A DNA stretch of 44,039 bases from Clostridium saudiense (GTDB lineage Bacteria; Bacillota; Clostridia; Clostridiales; Clostridiaceae): NCBI RefSeq assembly GCF_000577815.1, contig NZ_CBYM010000028.1, positions 1 to 44,039 on the forward strand. Direction: 5' to 3'. Each line of letters opens with the position of its first letter. The stretch's first letter is position 1. A program made the position numbers and the translations under genes. The notes under the pieces are model-generated. The model had not been told where the DNA came from. It did no database searches and was given only the letters and a program-made list of their open reading frames with translations. Shown piece after piece: positions 1 through 9,284 of this stretch.

Positions 1-17
1 ACCAAAGCGACTTTCTT

Positions 18-46
18 ATCTTATCATTCTTGCCGATTCATGTCAA
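18..46 (-). promoter_or_regulatory. Strong promoter reading out of the left edge (possible rRNA/tRNA operon)
   Basis: On the minus strand there is a perfect -35 TTGACA (46-41), a 17-base spacer and a -10 TAAGAT (23-18). Upstream of it (47-100) the minus strand is made of A-tracts like an UP element. No gene in the window lies downstream, so the transcript leaves to the left. Near-consensus promoters with A-tracts and a leader beginning AGAAAGTCGC are typical of clostridial stable-RNA operons; that identity is inference. Confidence 0.5.
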
Positions 47-415
47 CATTTTTTTAAAAAACTTTCAACATTTTTCTTTAAGAAATTTTTCGCTTACTAC
101 TAGCATATAAACATATTGTTTTTCTGCCCTCAGCGATGTATCTAATACTACCATGTATTATTTAAAACAAAATATATAATTCAGCTAAATTCTAGAATTA
201 AACTCTTTATTCTATCATTTTATATCATTTTCTTTCTTATTCTAATATTGATACACTAGGATAAGTTTAAGAATAATTTATACTAATATTATAAAATAAT
301 AGACGTATCAAGATATCTTATTAATATAAATACCCATTTTCACTTAAAAATATTCATATTACCCTAAAGTTTGATACATCTTCATTTTATAAATTCTATT
401 AATACGTAATTTTCA
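47..415. other. AT-rich intergenic stretch without a gene
   Basis: No open frame with a ribosome binding site and no clear hairpin terminator was found here. The first 50 bases are T-tracts that probably belong to the left-pointing promoter. The rest is unstructured AT-rich sequence downstream of the MATE gene. Confidence 0.5.
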
Positions 416-1768
416 CTAAACAGTTGTATAATGAATCCATTTTCCCTTCCAAACTCTTGGAATAGTCACTAAAGCTTTAAAAAACTCATCACTAGATAAA
501 GTTAAATATACTAAAACAGGATTAAATTTTAATGCAAATGCACAAATAGTCCCTAATACTATTTTTAACCCCCATAAAGTAACAATATCATTTATTGCAC
601 AAAACACAGTATCACCAGCACCTCTTAATACACCGGCCAATGTTGTAACTGTTACTGATTGAAATAACAATAAAAATGCAGAAACATATAACATATTTTT
701 AATTAATTCAGCTGTCTCTTTGGAAACTTTTATAAAACTTGGTGCTATTGGCCTAATTGCTATAATACCAATAGCAATAATTATCCCTAAGAAAAAACTA
801 AGCTTAACTAGTAATTTAGAAAAGTTCAATACTTGTTCTTCACGTTCTTTTCCTTCTCCAATTAAATTCCCTACTATAATAGCAGCACCTCCGCCAAATC
901 CCATAATTGCAATACCTGCTAACTGTTGAAGCACACTTATAAAACTATTTGCTGCAATTACACTTGCACCCAATCTTCCAATAATAGCTGCTTGAACAGA
1001 TATACCTAACCCCCAATTAATTTCGCTTAATAATACTGGTAGGCTATATCTAACAATATGTTTCCAATACATAGATGTCCTTCTAAAAACATCACTTAAT
1101 TTATACTTAATTTGTTTTTCAATTCCATACATATATATAACTACTAATATACTTTCAAATACTCTACTTATTAAAGTTGCCAGTGCAGCTCCTATAATCT
1201 CCAACCTAGGCATCCCCAAGTGCCCAAATATTAATATATAATTTAAAAATACATTTAATATAAATGAAAATCCATAAATACACATGGATACATTTACATT
1301 TTGTATACTTCTAAGCCCCATTAAATATACTCCTGTAAATGCAGAGAATACATATGAGAAACCCACTATTCTTAAATACATAGCTCCATATTCAATTACT
1401 ACTTTTTCATTAGTAAAAATTGATACAACCTCTTTTGGAAAAATGAGTACTACCAAAGATGCTATTAATCCTCCAACAATTGCAATCCTCATCATCAACC
1501 CCATTATAGTTTTTATTGATTCGATATCTCTCTTCCCCCAATACTGCGAATTTAAAACCATAGATCCTGATGCTAGTCCAAATATTAAAGTGGTAAAAAT
1601 AAAATACGGTTGATTTGCTTGTGAAATTCCTGCTAACTGCAACTCATCTATATTTCCAATCATCAATGTATCTGTAACACTTACGCCTACATTAATAAGA
1701 TTTTGTATTGCTATCGGTATCGCAATAATAAATAATTGAATTAATAAATTTTTATCCTTATTTTTCAT
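416..1768 (-). CDS. MATE family multidrug/metabolite exporter
   Basis: A 450-residue integral membrane protein with about twelve hydrophobic segments, the usual MATE length and arrangement (two six-helix halves). It begins with MKNKDKNLLIQLFIIAIPIA and carries the family-like stretch GNIDELQLAGISQANQPYF early in the first half. MATE proteins export drugs or metabolites using a Na+ or H+ gradient; the substrate cannot be read from sequence. The start is placed at 1768 because GGAGGAGG lies just upstream; an ATG 18 bases earlier would put this ribosome binding site inside the gene. It follows the U32 gene on the same strand but is separated from it by a strong terminator, so it is probably expressed on its own. 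Its C-terminus differs from the MATE remnant at 37021-37322, so the remnant is not a recent copy. Confidence 0.9.
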   Translation of the reverse strand: MKNKDKNLLIQLFIIAIPIAIQNLINVGVSVTDTLMIGNIDELQLAGISQANQPYFIFTTLIFGLASGSMVLNSQYWGKRDIESIKTIMGLMMRIAIVGGLIASLVVLIFPKEVVSIFTNEKVVIEYGAMYLRIVGFSYVFSAFTGVYLMGLRSIQNVNVSMCIYGFSFILNVFLNYILIFGHLGMPRLEIIGAALATLISRVFESILVVIYMYGIEKQIKYKLSDVFRRTSMYWKHIVRYSLPVLLSEINWGLGISVQAAIIGRLGASVIAANSFISVLQQLAGIAIMGFGGGAAIIVGNLIGEGKEREEQVLNFSKLLVKLSFFLGIIIAIGIIAIRPIAPSFIKVSKETAELIKNMLYVSAFLLLFQSVTVTTLAGVLRGAGDTVFCAINDIVTLWGLKIVLGTICAFALKFNPVLVYLTLSSDEFFKALVTIPRVWKGKWIHYTTV

Positions 1769-1830
1769 CCACACACCTCCTCCCATAAATTATACATTCA
1801 TAAATTACATAATAATACCATATCTTTTTA

Positions 1831-1881
1831 TTAAAAAAAAGATAGAGACTATTTTATTTAGCACAAAACAATCTCTATCTT
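1831..1881 (-). terminator. Intrinsic terminator after the U32 gene
   Basis: Perfect 10-bp arms AAGATAGAGA (1839-1848) and TCTCTATCTT (1872-1881) with a 23-base loop. On the minus strand the hairpin is followed by a run of eight U, directly after the stop of the U32 gene. Confidence 0.85.
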
Positions 1882-1894
1882 ACAAACAACTTAT

Positions 1895-3130
1895 TTACAC
1901 TAACTCTTTTCTTATAAAGCTATTTTTACCAACTTTAAATGGCACTTTAACTTTACACATCATTCCTGGATGTGGACATCCATCTATAGCTTCTCCACCT
2001 TCATTATAAATTTCTTCAACCACAAAGCTTTCTCCAAATTCACCAGGAGTTAATATTTCTACTTTATCTCCCTTTATGAATTTATTTCTTTGTTTACATA
2101 ATGCAATTTGAGTTTCTTCATCATACTCATGTACTATAGCAACAACATCATATTCTCTAACATGATCATTTGTATGATAAATTATTGCATCACTTTTAGG
2201 TTCACTAAAGAAGAACCCAGTATTATATTCTCTATGGCTAACTTTGTACATCTCATCTCTTAATTCTTTAGGTAACTTATAATTTTCTGGGTCTTCATAA
2301 TATAAATCTATAGCCTTTCTATATGCATTCACAACTATAGCAACATAATATTCACTTTTATTTCTTCCTTCTATCTTTAATGATGATATACCTGCTTCTA
2401 AAAGTTCTGGTAAATGCTCTATCATACATAAATCCTTTGAATTCATTATATATGTACCATGTTGATCTTCTTCAATAGGGAAATATTGGTTTGGTCTCTT
2501 TTCTTCTACTAATGAATATTTCCATCTACAGCTCTGCGCACATGCACCTCTATTCGAATCTCTTCCTGTCATATAACTTGATAATAAACATCTTCCTGAA
2601 TATGACATACACATTGCTCCATGTACAAAGACTTCTAATTCTAATTCTTCTGGAATATGTTGTCTAATTTCTTTTATTTCTTTTAATGAGCACTCTCTAG
2701 CTAAAACTACACGTTCTGCTCCTAAATCATGCCACATATTACACCCTTCATAATTTACTGTATTGGCTTGAGTACTAATATGTATCGGTAAATTAGTATG
2801 CTTTTGAACAGTTCTAAATACTCCAAGATCTGATACTAATACCGCATCTACCTTTGCTTCTTCAAGACTTTTTAAAAATTCAGGTAACTTTTCTATTCCT
2901 TCATTTCTTGGCATTACATTTACTGTGCAATATATCTTCTTTCCTAAGCTATGAGCTAATTCTGCACCCTCTTTAATCTCTTCAAAAGTAAAGTTTTGAG
3001 CTGCAGCTCTTAAAGAAAAGGCTTCACCTCCAAAATATACAGCATCTGCACCATATTGAAATGCAATTTTTAATTTCTCAAGGCTTCCAGCTGGTGCTAA
3101 AAGCTCTGGCTTTTTATATTTTATTGACAT
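1895..3130 (-). CDS. U32 family protein (peptidase U32 / tRNA hydroxylation TrhP-like)
   Basis: A 411-residue protein of the peptidase U32 family. It starts with the typical PELLAPAGSLEKLKIAFQYG and has a TIM-barrel-like N-terminal half. The cysteine set is complete: CMSYSGRC, then GACAQSCRW near residues 172-203, and a further DLC. In characterised U32 proteins such cysteines hold an Fe-S cluster. Members such as E. coli TrhP and Bacillus TrhP1/P2 take part in 5-hydroxyuridine formation at tRNA position 34, while others were named collagenase-like peptidases. The tRNA role is favoured here by sequence type and lack of a signal peptide, but the exact subgroup is not certain. A promoter lies just upstream and a strong terminator just downstream, so it is a single-gene unit. 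Confidence 0.9.
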   Translation of the reverse strand: MSIKYKKPELLAPAGSLEKLKIAFQYGADAVYFGGEAFSLRAAAQNFTFEEIKEGAELAHSLGKKIYCTVNVMPRNEGIEKLPEFLKSLEEAKVDAVLVSDLGVFRTVQKHTNLPIHISTQANTVNYEGCNMWHDLGAERVVLARECSLKEIKEIRQHIPEELELEVFVHGAMCMSYSGRCLLSSYMTGRDSNRGACAQSCRWKYSLVEEKRPNQYFPIEEDQHGTYIMNSKDLCMIEHLPELLEAGISSLKIEGRNKSEYYVAIVVNAYRKAIDLYYEDPENYKLPKELRDEMYKVSHREYNTGFFFSEPKSDAIIYHTNDHVREYDVVAIVHEYDEETQIALCKQRNKFIKGDKVEILTPGEFGESFVVEEIYNEGGEAIDGCPHPGMMCKVKVPFKVGKNSFIRKELV

Positions 3131-3162
3131 TATATCTCATCCTTCTATTTAGATTTTTACTT

Positions 3163-3191
3163 ATAATATCATTTTTTATCTTAATAAACAA
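3163..3191 (-). promoter_or_regulatory. Candidate promoter of the U32 gene
   Basis: Minus strand: -35 TTGTTT (3191-3186), a 17-base spacer and -10 TATTAT (3168-3163) preceded by an extended TG. It lies 33 bases upstream of the start codon. Confidence 0.5.
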
Positions 3192-3228
3192 TGTGCAAAA
3201 AATGCAAAACACTTTTTTCAGTTAAGAA

Positions 3229-3252
3229 TTAACTATTAACTATTAACTATTA
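3229..3252. repeat. Short tandem repeat of TTAACTA
   Basis: Three complete copies of the 7-base unit TTAACTA plus a partial one, in the gap between the divergent U32 and alr genes. A related sequence (TAATAGTTAATAAG) is found in the hairpin at 18680-18752. It is probably a simple intergenic repeat; no function is visible. Confidence 0.6.
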
Positions 3253-3355
3253 TAGTGCCACTATTGTTAAAATTTATATATGCAGTGGTACTTATCATTT
3301 TAGCTTTTTTTTATTACAATAATAGTAAAGATGTAAATAAATTCGAGGTGTGATA

Positions 3356-4516
3356 ATGGATAAGATAATGAGACCTGTATGGGCTGAAATAGATTTAGAT
3401 ATAATTGCAAATAATATGAGAAATATAAAAAAATTAGCTGGCGATAAAGAAGTAATGGCTGTTGTTAAAGCAGACTGTTACGGACATGGAGCCTTGGATG
3501 TTGCACCTGTTCTTTTAGAAAACGGAGCCTCTAGATTAGCTGTTGCTATGCTTACAGAAGCCATCGAACTAAGAAATAATAATATTACTGCACCTATAAT
3601 GATTCTTGGTTATACCCCTTTATATTTAGGTGAAGAACTAATTAATTATGATATAGAACAAACAATTTACGATTTAGATTATGCAAAAGAATTATCTGAT
3701 TTAGCATTAACACTTAATAAAAAAGCAAAAGTTCATATAGCTTTAGATACTGGAATGGGTAGAATCGGGTTTTTACCTTCTCAAGAAAGCTTTAATCAAG
3801 TTTGTGAAATTTGCTCATTAAAGGGATTAGATGTCGTTGGTATATTTACCCATTTTTCTAGTGCTGATGAAAAAGATAAAGACTATACTCATTATCAATT
3901 TAATCAAATAAGCAGCTTTATTGAAAAACTTACCGAAGTAGGAATAAACATACCTTTAAAACACGCCTCTAATAGTGGAGCAATAATAGATATGCCAAAT
4001 ACCTACTTAGATTCAGTAAGAGCTGGAATTATACTTTATGGATATTATCCATCAAATGAAGTAAATAAAGAAAATTTATCAATACAACCTGCTTTAACTT
4101 TAAAAGCCAGAATTGCTCACGTCAAAGAATTAGAGCAAGGCATGTATATTGGATATAATAGAACTTATAAAACAACTAGAAAAAGTATAATTGCTACTAT
4201 TCCTATAGGATATGCTGATGGATATATCAGAAAATTAAAGTACGAAGCTAAAGTAATTGTTAATGGTAAACTTGCTCCTATAGTAGGCAATATTTGCATG
4301 GATCAATTTATGATTGATATTACAGATATCGGAAATGTTAAAAGTGGAGATGAAGTAATTTTACTTGGAAAAACTGATAATATTAAATTTGATGCAGATG
4401 ATCTTGCCAAATGTTGTGACAGCATTAATTATGAAGTACTTTGTCTTTTAAAGAAAAGAGTTCCTAGGGTTTATATTAAAGATGGTAAAATTTTCGATGT
4501 TAAAAATAATGTATAA
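3356..4516 (+). CDS. alr: Alanine racemase
   Basis: A 386-residue pyridoxal-phosphate enzyme that interconverts L- and D-alanine, supplying D-Ala for peptidoglycan. The PLP lysine motif [10 protein letters not shown] is near residue 37. The catalytic tyrosine region IPIGYADGY is near residue 282, and [12 protein letters not shown] follows; all are intact and the length is normal. The start at 3356 is chosen for GAGG at 3345-3348 seven bases upstream; the GTG at 3350 would overlap that site. It is transcribed away from the U32 gene and ends at a bidirectional terminator facing msrAB, so it is monocistronic. Confidence 0.95.
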   Translation: MDKIMRPVWAEIDLDIIANNMRNIKKLAGDKEVMAVVKADCYGHGALDVAPVLLENGASRLAVAMLTEAIELRNNNITAPIMILGYTPLYLGEELINYDIEQTIYDLDYAKELSDLALTLNKKAKVHIALDTGMGRIGFLPSQESFNQVCEICSLKGLDVVGIFTHFSSADEKDKDYTHYQFNQISSFIEKLTEVGINIPLKHASNSGAIIDMPNTYLDSVRAGIILYGYYPSNEVNKENLSIQPALTLKARIAHVKELEQGMYIGYNRTYKTTRKSIIATIPIGYADGYIRKLKYEAKVIVNGKLAPIVGNICMDQFMIDITDIGNVKSGDEVILLGKTDNIKFDADDLAKCCDSINYEVLCLLKKRVPRVYIKDGKIFDVKNNV

Positions 4517-4556
4517 AAGCCTTAAGTTAAACTTTATTCACAATTTATATAACTAT

Positions 4557-4595
4557 AAAAAGTATGTAGTAATCCTAATATCTACATACTTTTTT
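4557..4595. terminator. Bidirectional terminator between alr and msrAB
   Basis: Perfect 13-bp arms around AAGTATGTAG (4557-4569) and CTACATACTT (4582-4594), with A-tract and T-tract on the two sides. It can serve both convergent genes. Confidence 0.85.
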
Positions 4596-4608
4596 AATAT
4601 ATAAGCCC

Positions 4609-5565
4609 TTATAATTTTTTTATATATTCTCCATATCCTAACTCTTCCATTTTATTCTTATGAATAAATTTTAATGATGCAGAGTTTATACAATATCTTA
4701 ATCCGCCCAATTCGCTTGGTCCATCTGTAAAAACATGCCCTAAATGCGAATCTGAGTGTGTGCTTCTTACTTCTGTTCTAAACATTCCATGACTAAAATC
4801 CTGCTTTTCCTTAATATACCCTTTATTTATTGGCTTTGAAAATGCAGGCCAACCGCATCCTGAGTTAAATTTATCTTTTGAAGAAAATAAAGGTTTTCCA
4901 CTTACAATATCAACATATATTCCCTCTTCAAAATTATCATCATATTCGTTATCAAAAGGTGGTTCCGTTCCATTTTCTTGAGTAACTTTATACTGAAGAG
5001 GTGTTAATATATCTTTAAGCTCACTTTTCCTTTTACTTGAAAGCTTCCAAGCTTCCTCTATAAATTGCTTTCTACCTGACCCTACATAATAAGCTTTATA
5101 TCTAAAAGGATTTTTCTTGTAATAATCTTGATGATATTCTTCTGCTTTATAAAATTCTTTAGCTTTTAGTATCTTTACTGCTATTGGTTTGTTAAACATC
5201 CCACTTTCATTTAATTTTAACTTATAATCTTCTGCAACTCTTCTCTGCTCTTCATCACAATAAAATATAGCAGTTTCATAACTTCTTCCTCTATCATTAA
5301 ATTGTCCTCCTTCATCAGTAGGATCTATGCTCATAAAAAAGGCTTCTACTAACTCTATATATTTTATAATATCTTCGTCATATGTTACTTCCACAGCTTC
5401 ATAATGTCCAGTTTCCATCCTACAAACCTGCTCATATGTTGGATTTGCTATATTTCCACCTGTATAACCTACTATAACACTTTTTACACCATCATATGAA
5501 TCAAAGGGCTTAACCATACACCAAAAACACCCTCCTGCAAAAATAGCTTTCTTTATCTTACTCAT
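4609..5565 (-). CDS. msrAB: Peptide methionine sulfoxide reductase MsrA-MsrB fusion
   Basis: A 318-residue fusion that repairs both methionine sulfoxide epimers in proteins. The MsrA domain (about 1-160) has GCFWC near residue 12, whose first Cys is the catalytic one. The MsrB domain (about 170-312) has [18 protein letters not shown] and the catalytic Cys in [11 protein letters not shown]. The two CxxC pairs that bind zinc in many MsrB proteins are absent (VSGKPLF and STHSDSH stand at those places), which is a known zinc-free form. There is no signal peptide, so it acts in the cytoplasm. The start has GGAGGG upstream. It lies 40 bases behind the glycosylase-like gene on the same strand, and the two are probably one operon of oxidative or DNA damage repair. 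Confidence 0.95.
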   Translation of the reverse strand: MSKIKKAIFAGGCFWCMVKPFDSYDGVKSVIVGYTGGNIANPTYEQVCRMETGHYEAVEVTYDEDIIKYIELVEAFFMSIDPTDEGGQFNDRGRSYETAIFYCDEEQRRVAEDYKLKLNESGMFNKPIAVKILKAKEFYKAEEYHQDYYKKNPFRYKAYYVGSGRKQFIEEAWKLSSKRKSELKDILTPLQYKVTQENGTEPPFDNEYDDNFEEGIYVDIVSGKPLFSSKDKFNSGCGWPAFSKPINKGYIKEKQDFSHGMFRTEVRSTHSDSHLGHVFTDGPSELGGLRYCINSASLKFIHKNKMEELGYGEYIKKL

Positions 5566-5605
5566 ACTTATTACCCTCCATGTGAAATATTAATTCTAAA
5601 CCACT

Positions 5606-6352
5606 TTATATATTAAAATGCTTCTTAATAAATTTAATCATATTTTCTTTATTTTTCTCCAATTGAATAACTCTATTTACATTGGCTCCTGACGGATGGG
5701 GAAATCCTAACAGTATTTGATTTTCTTTAATAATCCCATCTTGTTGAAGCCTTATCAATACTTCTTCAACAGCTTTACCTAACGGTATTAATAATACTTT
5801 TTCTGGTTCATTTAGCTTTTTGAACTCATTAATAAAATTATCATATATATATTTCATTAAAAAATCACTTTTTATTAATTTAGGTGTATGACCTGTATAA
5901 TTTTCCTTCTTTACAAACACAGGATAAGGTATTAGCGATATTGTGTGTAATAAAACATCTCTGTCTCCAAATAACTCTTCACAACTATTTAAACTCAAAA
6001 CCCTATTAAGTTCTATTTCATCTAACATAGAAATTATATTTTTTCTTAAGCTTCCGCTAAATCTAGCCTCTGATTTGCATTTATATTGTATTTCTTCAAT
6101 ATCATCACTAACCTCTAACCATTTTCTTGCTGTTGATATAGCTGTGCTCATTTGCTGAAACCCTGGTGTTATTCCAACTATAAAAATTTTCGCTTTAGGA
6201 TTTAGATATTCATTATGTGGTGCATAATATATTTCTATATTATTTTCCTTATCAATAAGAAAGTCTTCAATTAATATTTCATTTTTTAAATACTTATCTT
6301 TTATAGGTAGTTTTTTTATTTTATCTTTATACTCGTATAATGTCTTTTTCAT
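5606..6352 (-). CDS. Uracil-DNA glycosylase superfamily-like protein
   Basis: A 248-residue soluble protein. Two short motifs resemble the uracil-DNA glycosylase fold: IFIVGITPG near residue 74 (motif 1, glycine-proline loop) and GFPHPSGAN near residue 222 (motif 2, HPSxxN). The spacing between them and the overall length suit that superfamily. The aspartate-containing active-site loop of classical UDG is not obvious, so the base specificity, and even glycosylase activity, are uncertain. It precedes msrAB by 40 bases and is probably cotranscribed with it, which fits a damage-repair theme. The start has GAGGTAATT before the ATG. Confidence 0.6.
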   Translation of the reverse strand: MKKTLYEYKDKIKKLPIKDKYLKNEILIEDFLIDKENNIEIYYAPHNEYLNPKAKIFIVGITPGFQQMSTAISTARKWLEVSDDIEEIQYKCKSEARFSGSLRKNIISMLDEIELNRVLSLNSCEELFGDRDVLLHTISLIPYPVFVKKENYTGHTPKLIKSDFLMKYIYDNFINEFKKLNEPEKVLLIPLGKAVEEVLIRLQQDGIIKENQILLGFPHPSGANVNRVIQLEKNKENMIKFIKKHFNI

Positions 6353-6488
6353 AATTACCTCATTTATATATTAAATTGCATAATTAATATTAATATATAC
6401 TATATACCTTTATTTAATGTAAATACATATTTCAAATACAAGTAAATTATTATAAATTAGATTATGTATTTTATTTCTATTATTCATT

Positions 6489-6529
6489 CAAAAAAAGACA
6501 TACAATATCTTTTCTGATATCATATGTCT
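6489..6529 (-). terminator. Terminator of the purine catabolism operon
   Basis: Arms AGACATA (6496-6502) and TATGTCT (6523-6529), extended inward by AATATC/GATAT. On the minus strand it is followed by seven U. It lies about 125 bases beyond the xanthine dehydrogenase stop. The remainder of the 302-base gap 6353-6654 is AT-rich with nothing else recognisable. Confidence 0.75.
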
Positions 6530-6654
6530 AAATATTTAACTTTTTTATTGTTTTGTATTAATTTAATATCATTACATCTATCTAATCAGTAAGTTTACTT
6601 AACTAAATTTAATATATATTTTAATAAAAAATAATAATTTCAGTTAATACTTCA

Positions 6655-9204
6655 TTATTTTCTATAAAACGTATTTTTTAGTGGTAACTTAGTTCTAAAG
6701 ATGCCATCCAATTTATAATATGCATTTTGAACTGCAGGAGCTGTTGGAATACATGTAATTTCGCCAACACCTTTTGCTCCAAAAGCTAATTTCGAAGTAC
6801 TCTTCTCAACAATAATTGGTACTATTTCAGGAACCATAGTTGATCTGAACAACCCTAAAGTTCCAAACTTTGCAGTTGGAATACTCTCCTTTAATGGATA
6901 ATCTTCAGTTAATGCATATCCAAGTCCCATAACAACTCCTCCTTCAATCTGCCCTTCAACATTCAAAGGATTAATTGCCTTTCCAACATCATGAGCTGCA
7001 ATAACCTTTTTCAAACTTCCATCTTTATTTAAAATTACAACTTGTGTTGCATATCCATAAGCAACATGACTTATAGGATTATTTTTTTCACTTCCCATTT
7101 TATCGGTTTTACCATAATACTCACCATAAAACTCTTGTCCATTAACTGAATTTAAGTCATTTCCTTTAATAGCTGCTTTTAACTTTAATGCTGCTATTCT
7201 AGTAGCTTCTCCTGTAAATAAAGTCTGTCTTGAAGCCGTTGATGTTCCTGCGTCAGGAGTCCTTTTCGTATCCGGCTGTATCCAAACTACACTATTTGCA
7301 TCTATATTTAATACCTCACAAACAATTTGAGTCATTGTTGTTCCTACTCCTTGTCCCATACAAGCTGCAGACGTTCTTATTATTATTTTCCCATTTTGTA
7401 CTTCTAAAATAGTCCTTCCTATATCAGGTAACCCTACACCTATTCCAGAATTTTTAAATGCACAAGCTATTCCAGCAAATTCACTTTTATAATATTCATC
7501 TTTAACAGCAAGTAAAGTATCTTTAAATGCAGTATCACTATCTGCTATTTGCCCATTGGGTAATTCCTGACCTGCTTCTATTGCATTTCTCCATCTTATT
7601 TCCCACGGAGATATACCAACTAATTCCGCAAGTTTATTTATATTAGATTCAGTTGCAAATGCTGATTCAGTAACTCCAAATCCTCTAAACGCACCTGCCG
7701 GTGGATTATTAGTATATACTGCAATTCCTTCAACCTCTGAATTTTGATAATTATATGGCCCTGCAGCATGAGTACACGCTCTTTGTAACACAGGTCCTCC
7801 TAAAGATGCATAAGCACCAGTATCTGCAATTATCTTTGCTTTCATGGCTGTTAATATTCCATTTTCATCACAAGCTGTAGTAAATTCCATTTCCATAGCA
7901 TGTCTCTTAGGATGAACATTAATGCTTTCAGCCCTAGTTAAAGTCATTTTTACTGGTTTTCCAGTTAAATAAGCAAGAAGTGCTGTATGATGTTGACAAC
8001 TCATATCTTCCTTACCACCAAAACCGCCTCCAACATACTTTGAAACAACTCTAATTTTATCTATATCAACTCCTAACAAAGATGAAATTTCTCTTAAATC
8101 ATCATAAACAGATTGAGTACCTGTATAAACTATTAATTCACTATCTGTAGGTATAGCAAGTGCTGATTCCGGTTCTAAAAAAGCATGTTCAGTAAAAGGG
8201 ACGGAATATTTATTATTAACAATAAATTTAGATTTTTTTAATGCTTCATCTACATTTCCTCTTTTCAAAATCTCTCTTGCTAAAACATTACCGTCACTAT
8301 GAAGTTTTGGTGCATCTTTTTCTAAAGCCTCATTCGGCGAAGTTATTGGTTTCAATTTTTCAAAATCAACTTTAATCAACCCCATTGCTTTTCTTGCAAT
8401 CTCTTCGCTTTCAGCTGCAATTAACGCTATTGCATCACCAATATATCTAGTTTCCTCACCTATATCAATTAATGCTGGCCAATCTTTTTTTAAATGCCCA
8501 CAAAATCTATTTCCTGGTATATCTTTAGCTGTTACTACTTTAATTACTCCTTTTATCTGTAAAGCCTCGTTATAATCAATATTTTTTATTAGAATTCTAG
8601 GATATTTAGGCCTAAGTGCTACCCCATATAACATTCCCTTAATCTTCAAATCATCACAGTATCCATCTAAGGCTAATACCTTATTTTCAGCATCTACTTT
8701 TCCCAACGAATCTCCTATTAGTCCTTTGCATTTAGTTAATGGAATTTCTTTATTATCTCTTATTATTTCAGCTACCATTAATATTGCTTCTTCGATTTTT
8801 TTATATCCTGTACATCTGCATATATTTCCAACAAGTGCCTTCTTCACATCATTTAATGAAGGATTTAATGTTTTATTAAATAATCCTACTGCACTTATAA
8901 CCATTCCTGGTATACAAAATCCACACTGAACCGCACCAGCTTTAGTAAAAGCATATGCAAATGCTTTCCTATACTTCTGACTTAATCCTTCTATCGTTAT
9001 TACATTTTTTCCTTCAAGTTTTTTACCCTTTACAATGCATGATTTTGTTGCCTTACCATCAATTAGAACCATGCATGCACCACAAGCCCCTTCATTACAT
9101 CCATTTTTTACAGAAACTAAGTTCTCATTTTCTCTTAAATACTTTATTAACTTTTCTTCTTCACTTATCCACTTAAGTTGACCATTTAGAAAAAAACTAA
9201 CCAT
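6655..9204 (-). CDS. Selenium-dependent xanthine dehydrogenase (fused Fe-S and molybdopterin subunits)
   Basis: An 849-residue molybdenum hydroxylase. Residues 1-150 form the two [2Fe-2S] domains: CNEGACGACMVLIDG is the plant-type ferredoxin site, and CGFCIPGM with CRCTGY is the second. The rest is the molybdopterin-binding part, with GGFGGKE, AFRGFG and FGAKGVGE; the Glu in the last motif is the expected active-site base. No FAD domain is fused, so electrons must go to a separate partner. This architecture and its neighbours (ssnA, arcC, ygeW, ygeY) mark the selenium-dependent XDH type, which carries a labile selenium cofactor rather than selenocysteine; no in-frame UGA is present. It is expected to hydroxylate xanthine or hypoxanthine, or to run in reverse on urate. 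No good ribosome binding site precedes this ATG; see the leader ORF at 9217-9273. Confidence 0.88.
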   Translation of the reverse strand: MVSFFLNGQLKWISEEEKLIKYLRENENLVSVKNGCNEGACGACMVLIDGKATKSCIVKGKKLEGKNVITIEGLSQKYRKAFAYAFTKAGAVQCGFCIPGMVISAVGLFNKTLNPSLNDVKKALVGNICRCTGYKKIEEAILMVAEIIRDNKEIPLTKCKGLIGDSLGKVDAENKVLALDGYCDDLKIKGMLYGVALRPKYPRILIKNIDYNEALQIKGVIKVVTAKDIPGNRFCGHLKKDWPALIDIGEETRYIGDAIALIAAESEEIARKAMGLIKVDFEKLKPITSPNEALEKDAPKLHSDGNVLAREILKRGNVDEALKKSKFIVNNKYSVPFTEHAFLEPESALAIPTDSELIVYTGTQSVYDDLREISSLLGVDIDKIRVVSKYVGGGFGGKEDMSCQHHTALLAYLTGKPVKMTLTRAESINVHPKRHAMEMEFTTACDENGILTAMKAKIIADTGAYASLGGPVLQRACTHAAGPYNYQNSEVEGIAVYTNNPPAGAFRGFGVTESAFATESNINKLAELVGISPWEIRWRNAIEAGQELPNGQIADSDTAFKDTLLAVKDEYYKSEFAGIACAFKNSGIGVGLPDIGRTILEVQNGKIIIRTSAACMGQGVGTTMTQIVCEVLNIDANSVVWIQPDTKRTPDAGTSTASRQTLFTGEATRIAALKLKAAIKGNDLNSVNGQEFYGEYYGKTDKMGSEKNNPISHVAYGYATQVVILNKDGSLKKVIAAHDVGKAINPLNVEGQIEGGVVMGLGYALTEDYPLKESIPTAKFGTLGLFRSTMVPEIVPIIVEKSTSKLAFGAKGVGEITCIPTAPAVQNAYYKLDGIFRTKLPLKNTFYRK

Positions 9205-9216
9205 ATTTTTATTCGA

Positions 9217-9273
9217 TTAGCAAATCTCAAGCATAATATATTCATGCTTAGCTCTGAATCTCGCTACCTCCAT
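9217..9273 (-). CDS. Short leader ORF in frame with the xanthine dehydrogenase
   Basis: An 18-codon ORF, MEVARFRAKHEYIMLEIC, with an ideal AGGAGG at 9286-9281 seven bases before its ATG. Its TAA stop (9219-9217) is followed after four in-frame codons by the ATG of the dehydrogenase, which has no Shine-Dalgarno of its own. Seen: the ORF, its ribosome binding site and the shared frame. Inferred: ribosomes start here, stop and reinitiate at 9204. The alternative is that the dehydrogenase once began here and acquired a stop, but the family usually begins near the second ATG. Confidence 0.45.
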   Translation of the reverse strand: MEVARFRAKHEYIMLEIC

Positions 9274-9284
9274 TATTTTTCCTC

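Noticed and set aside
416..1768. Parent of the MATE remnant at 37021-37322
   Set aside because: The C-terminal sequences are clearly different, so the remnant comes from another MATE gene.
3229..3252. CRISPR-like or iteron repeats
   Set aside because: The 7-base units are directly tandem with no spacers and only three copies; there are no cas or replication genes.
6655..9204. Selenocysteine (in-frame UGA) in the selenium-dependent xanthine dehydrogenase
   Set aside because: The frame is open from ATG to stop; this enzyme type uses a labile selenium ligand and not selenocysteine. The stop before the ATG is TAA, not TGA.
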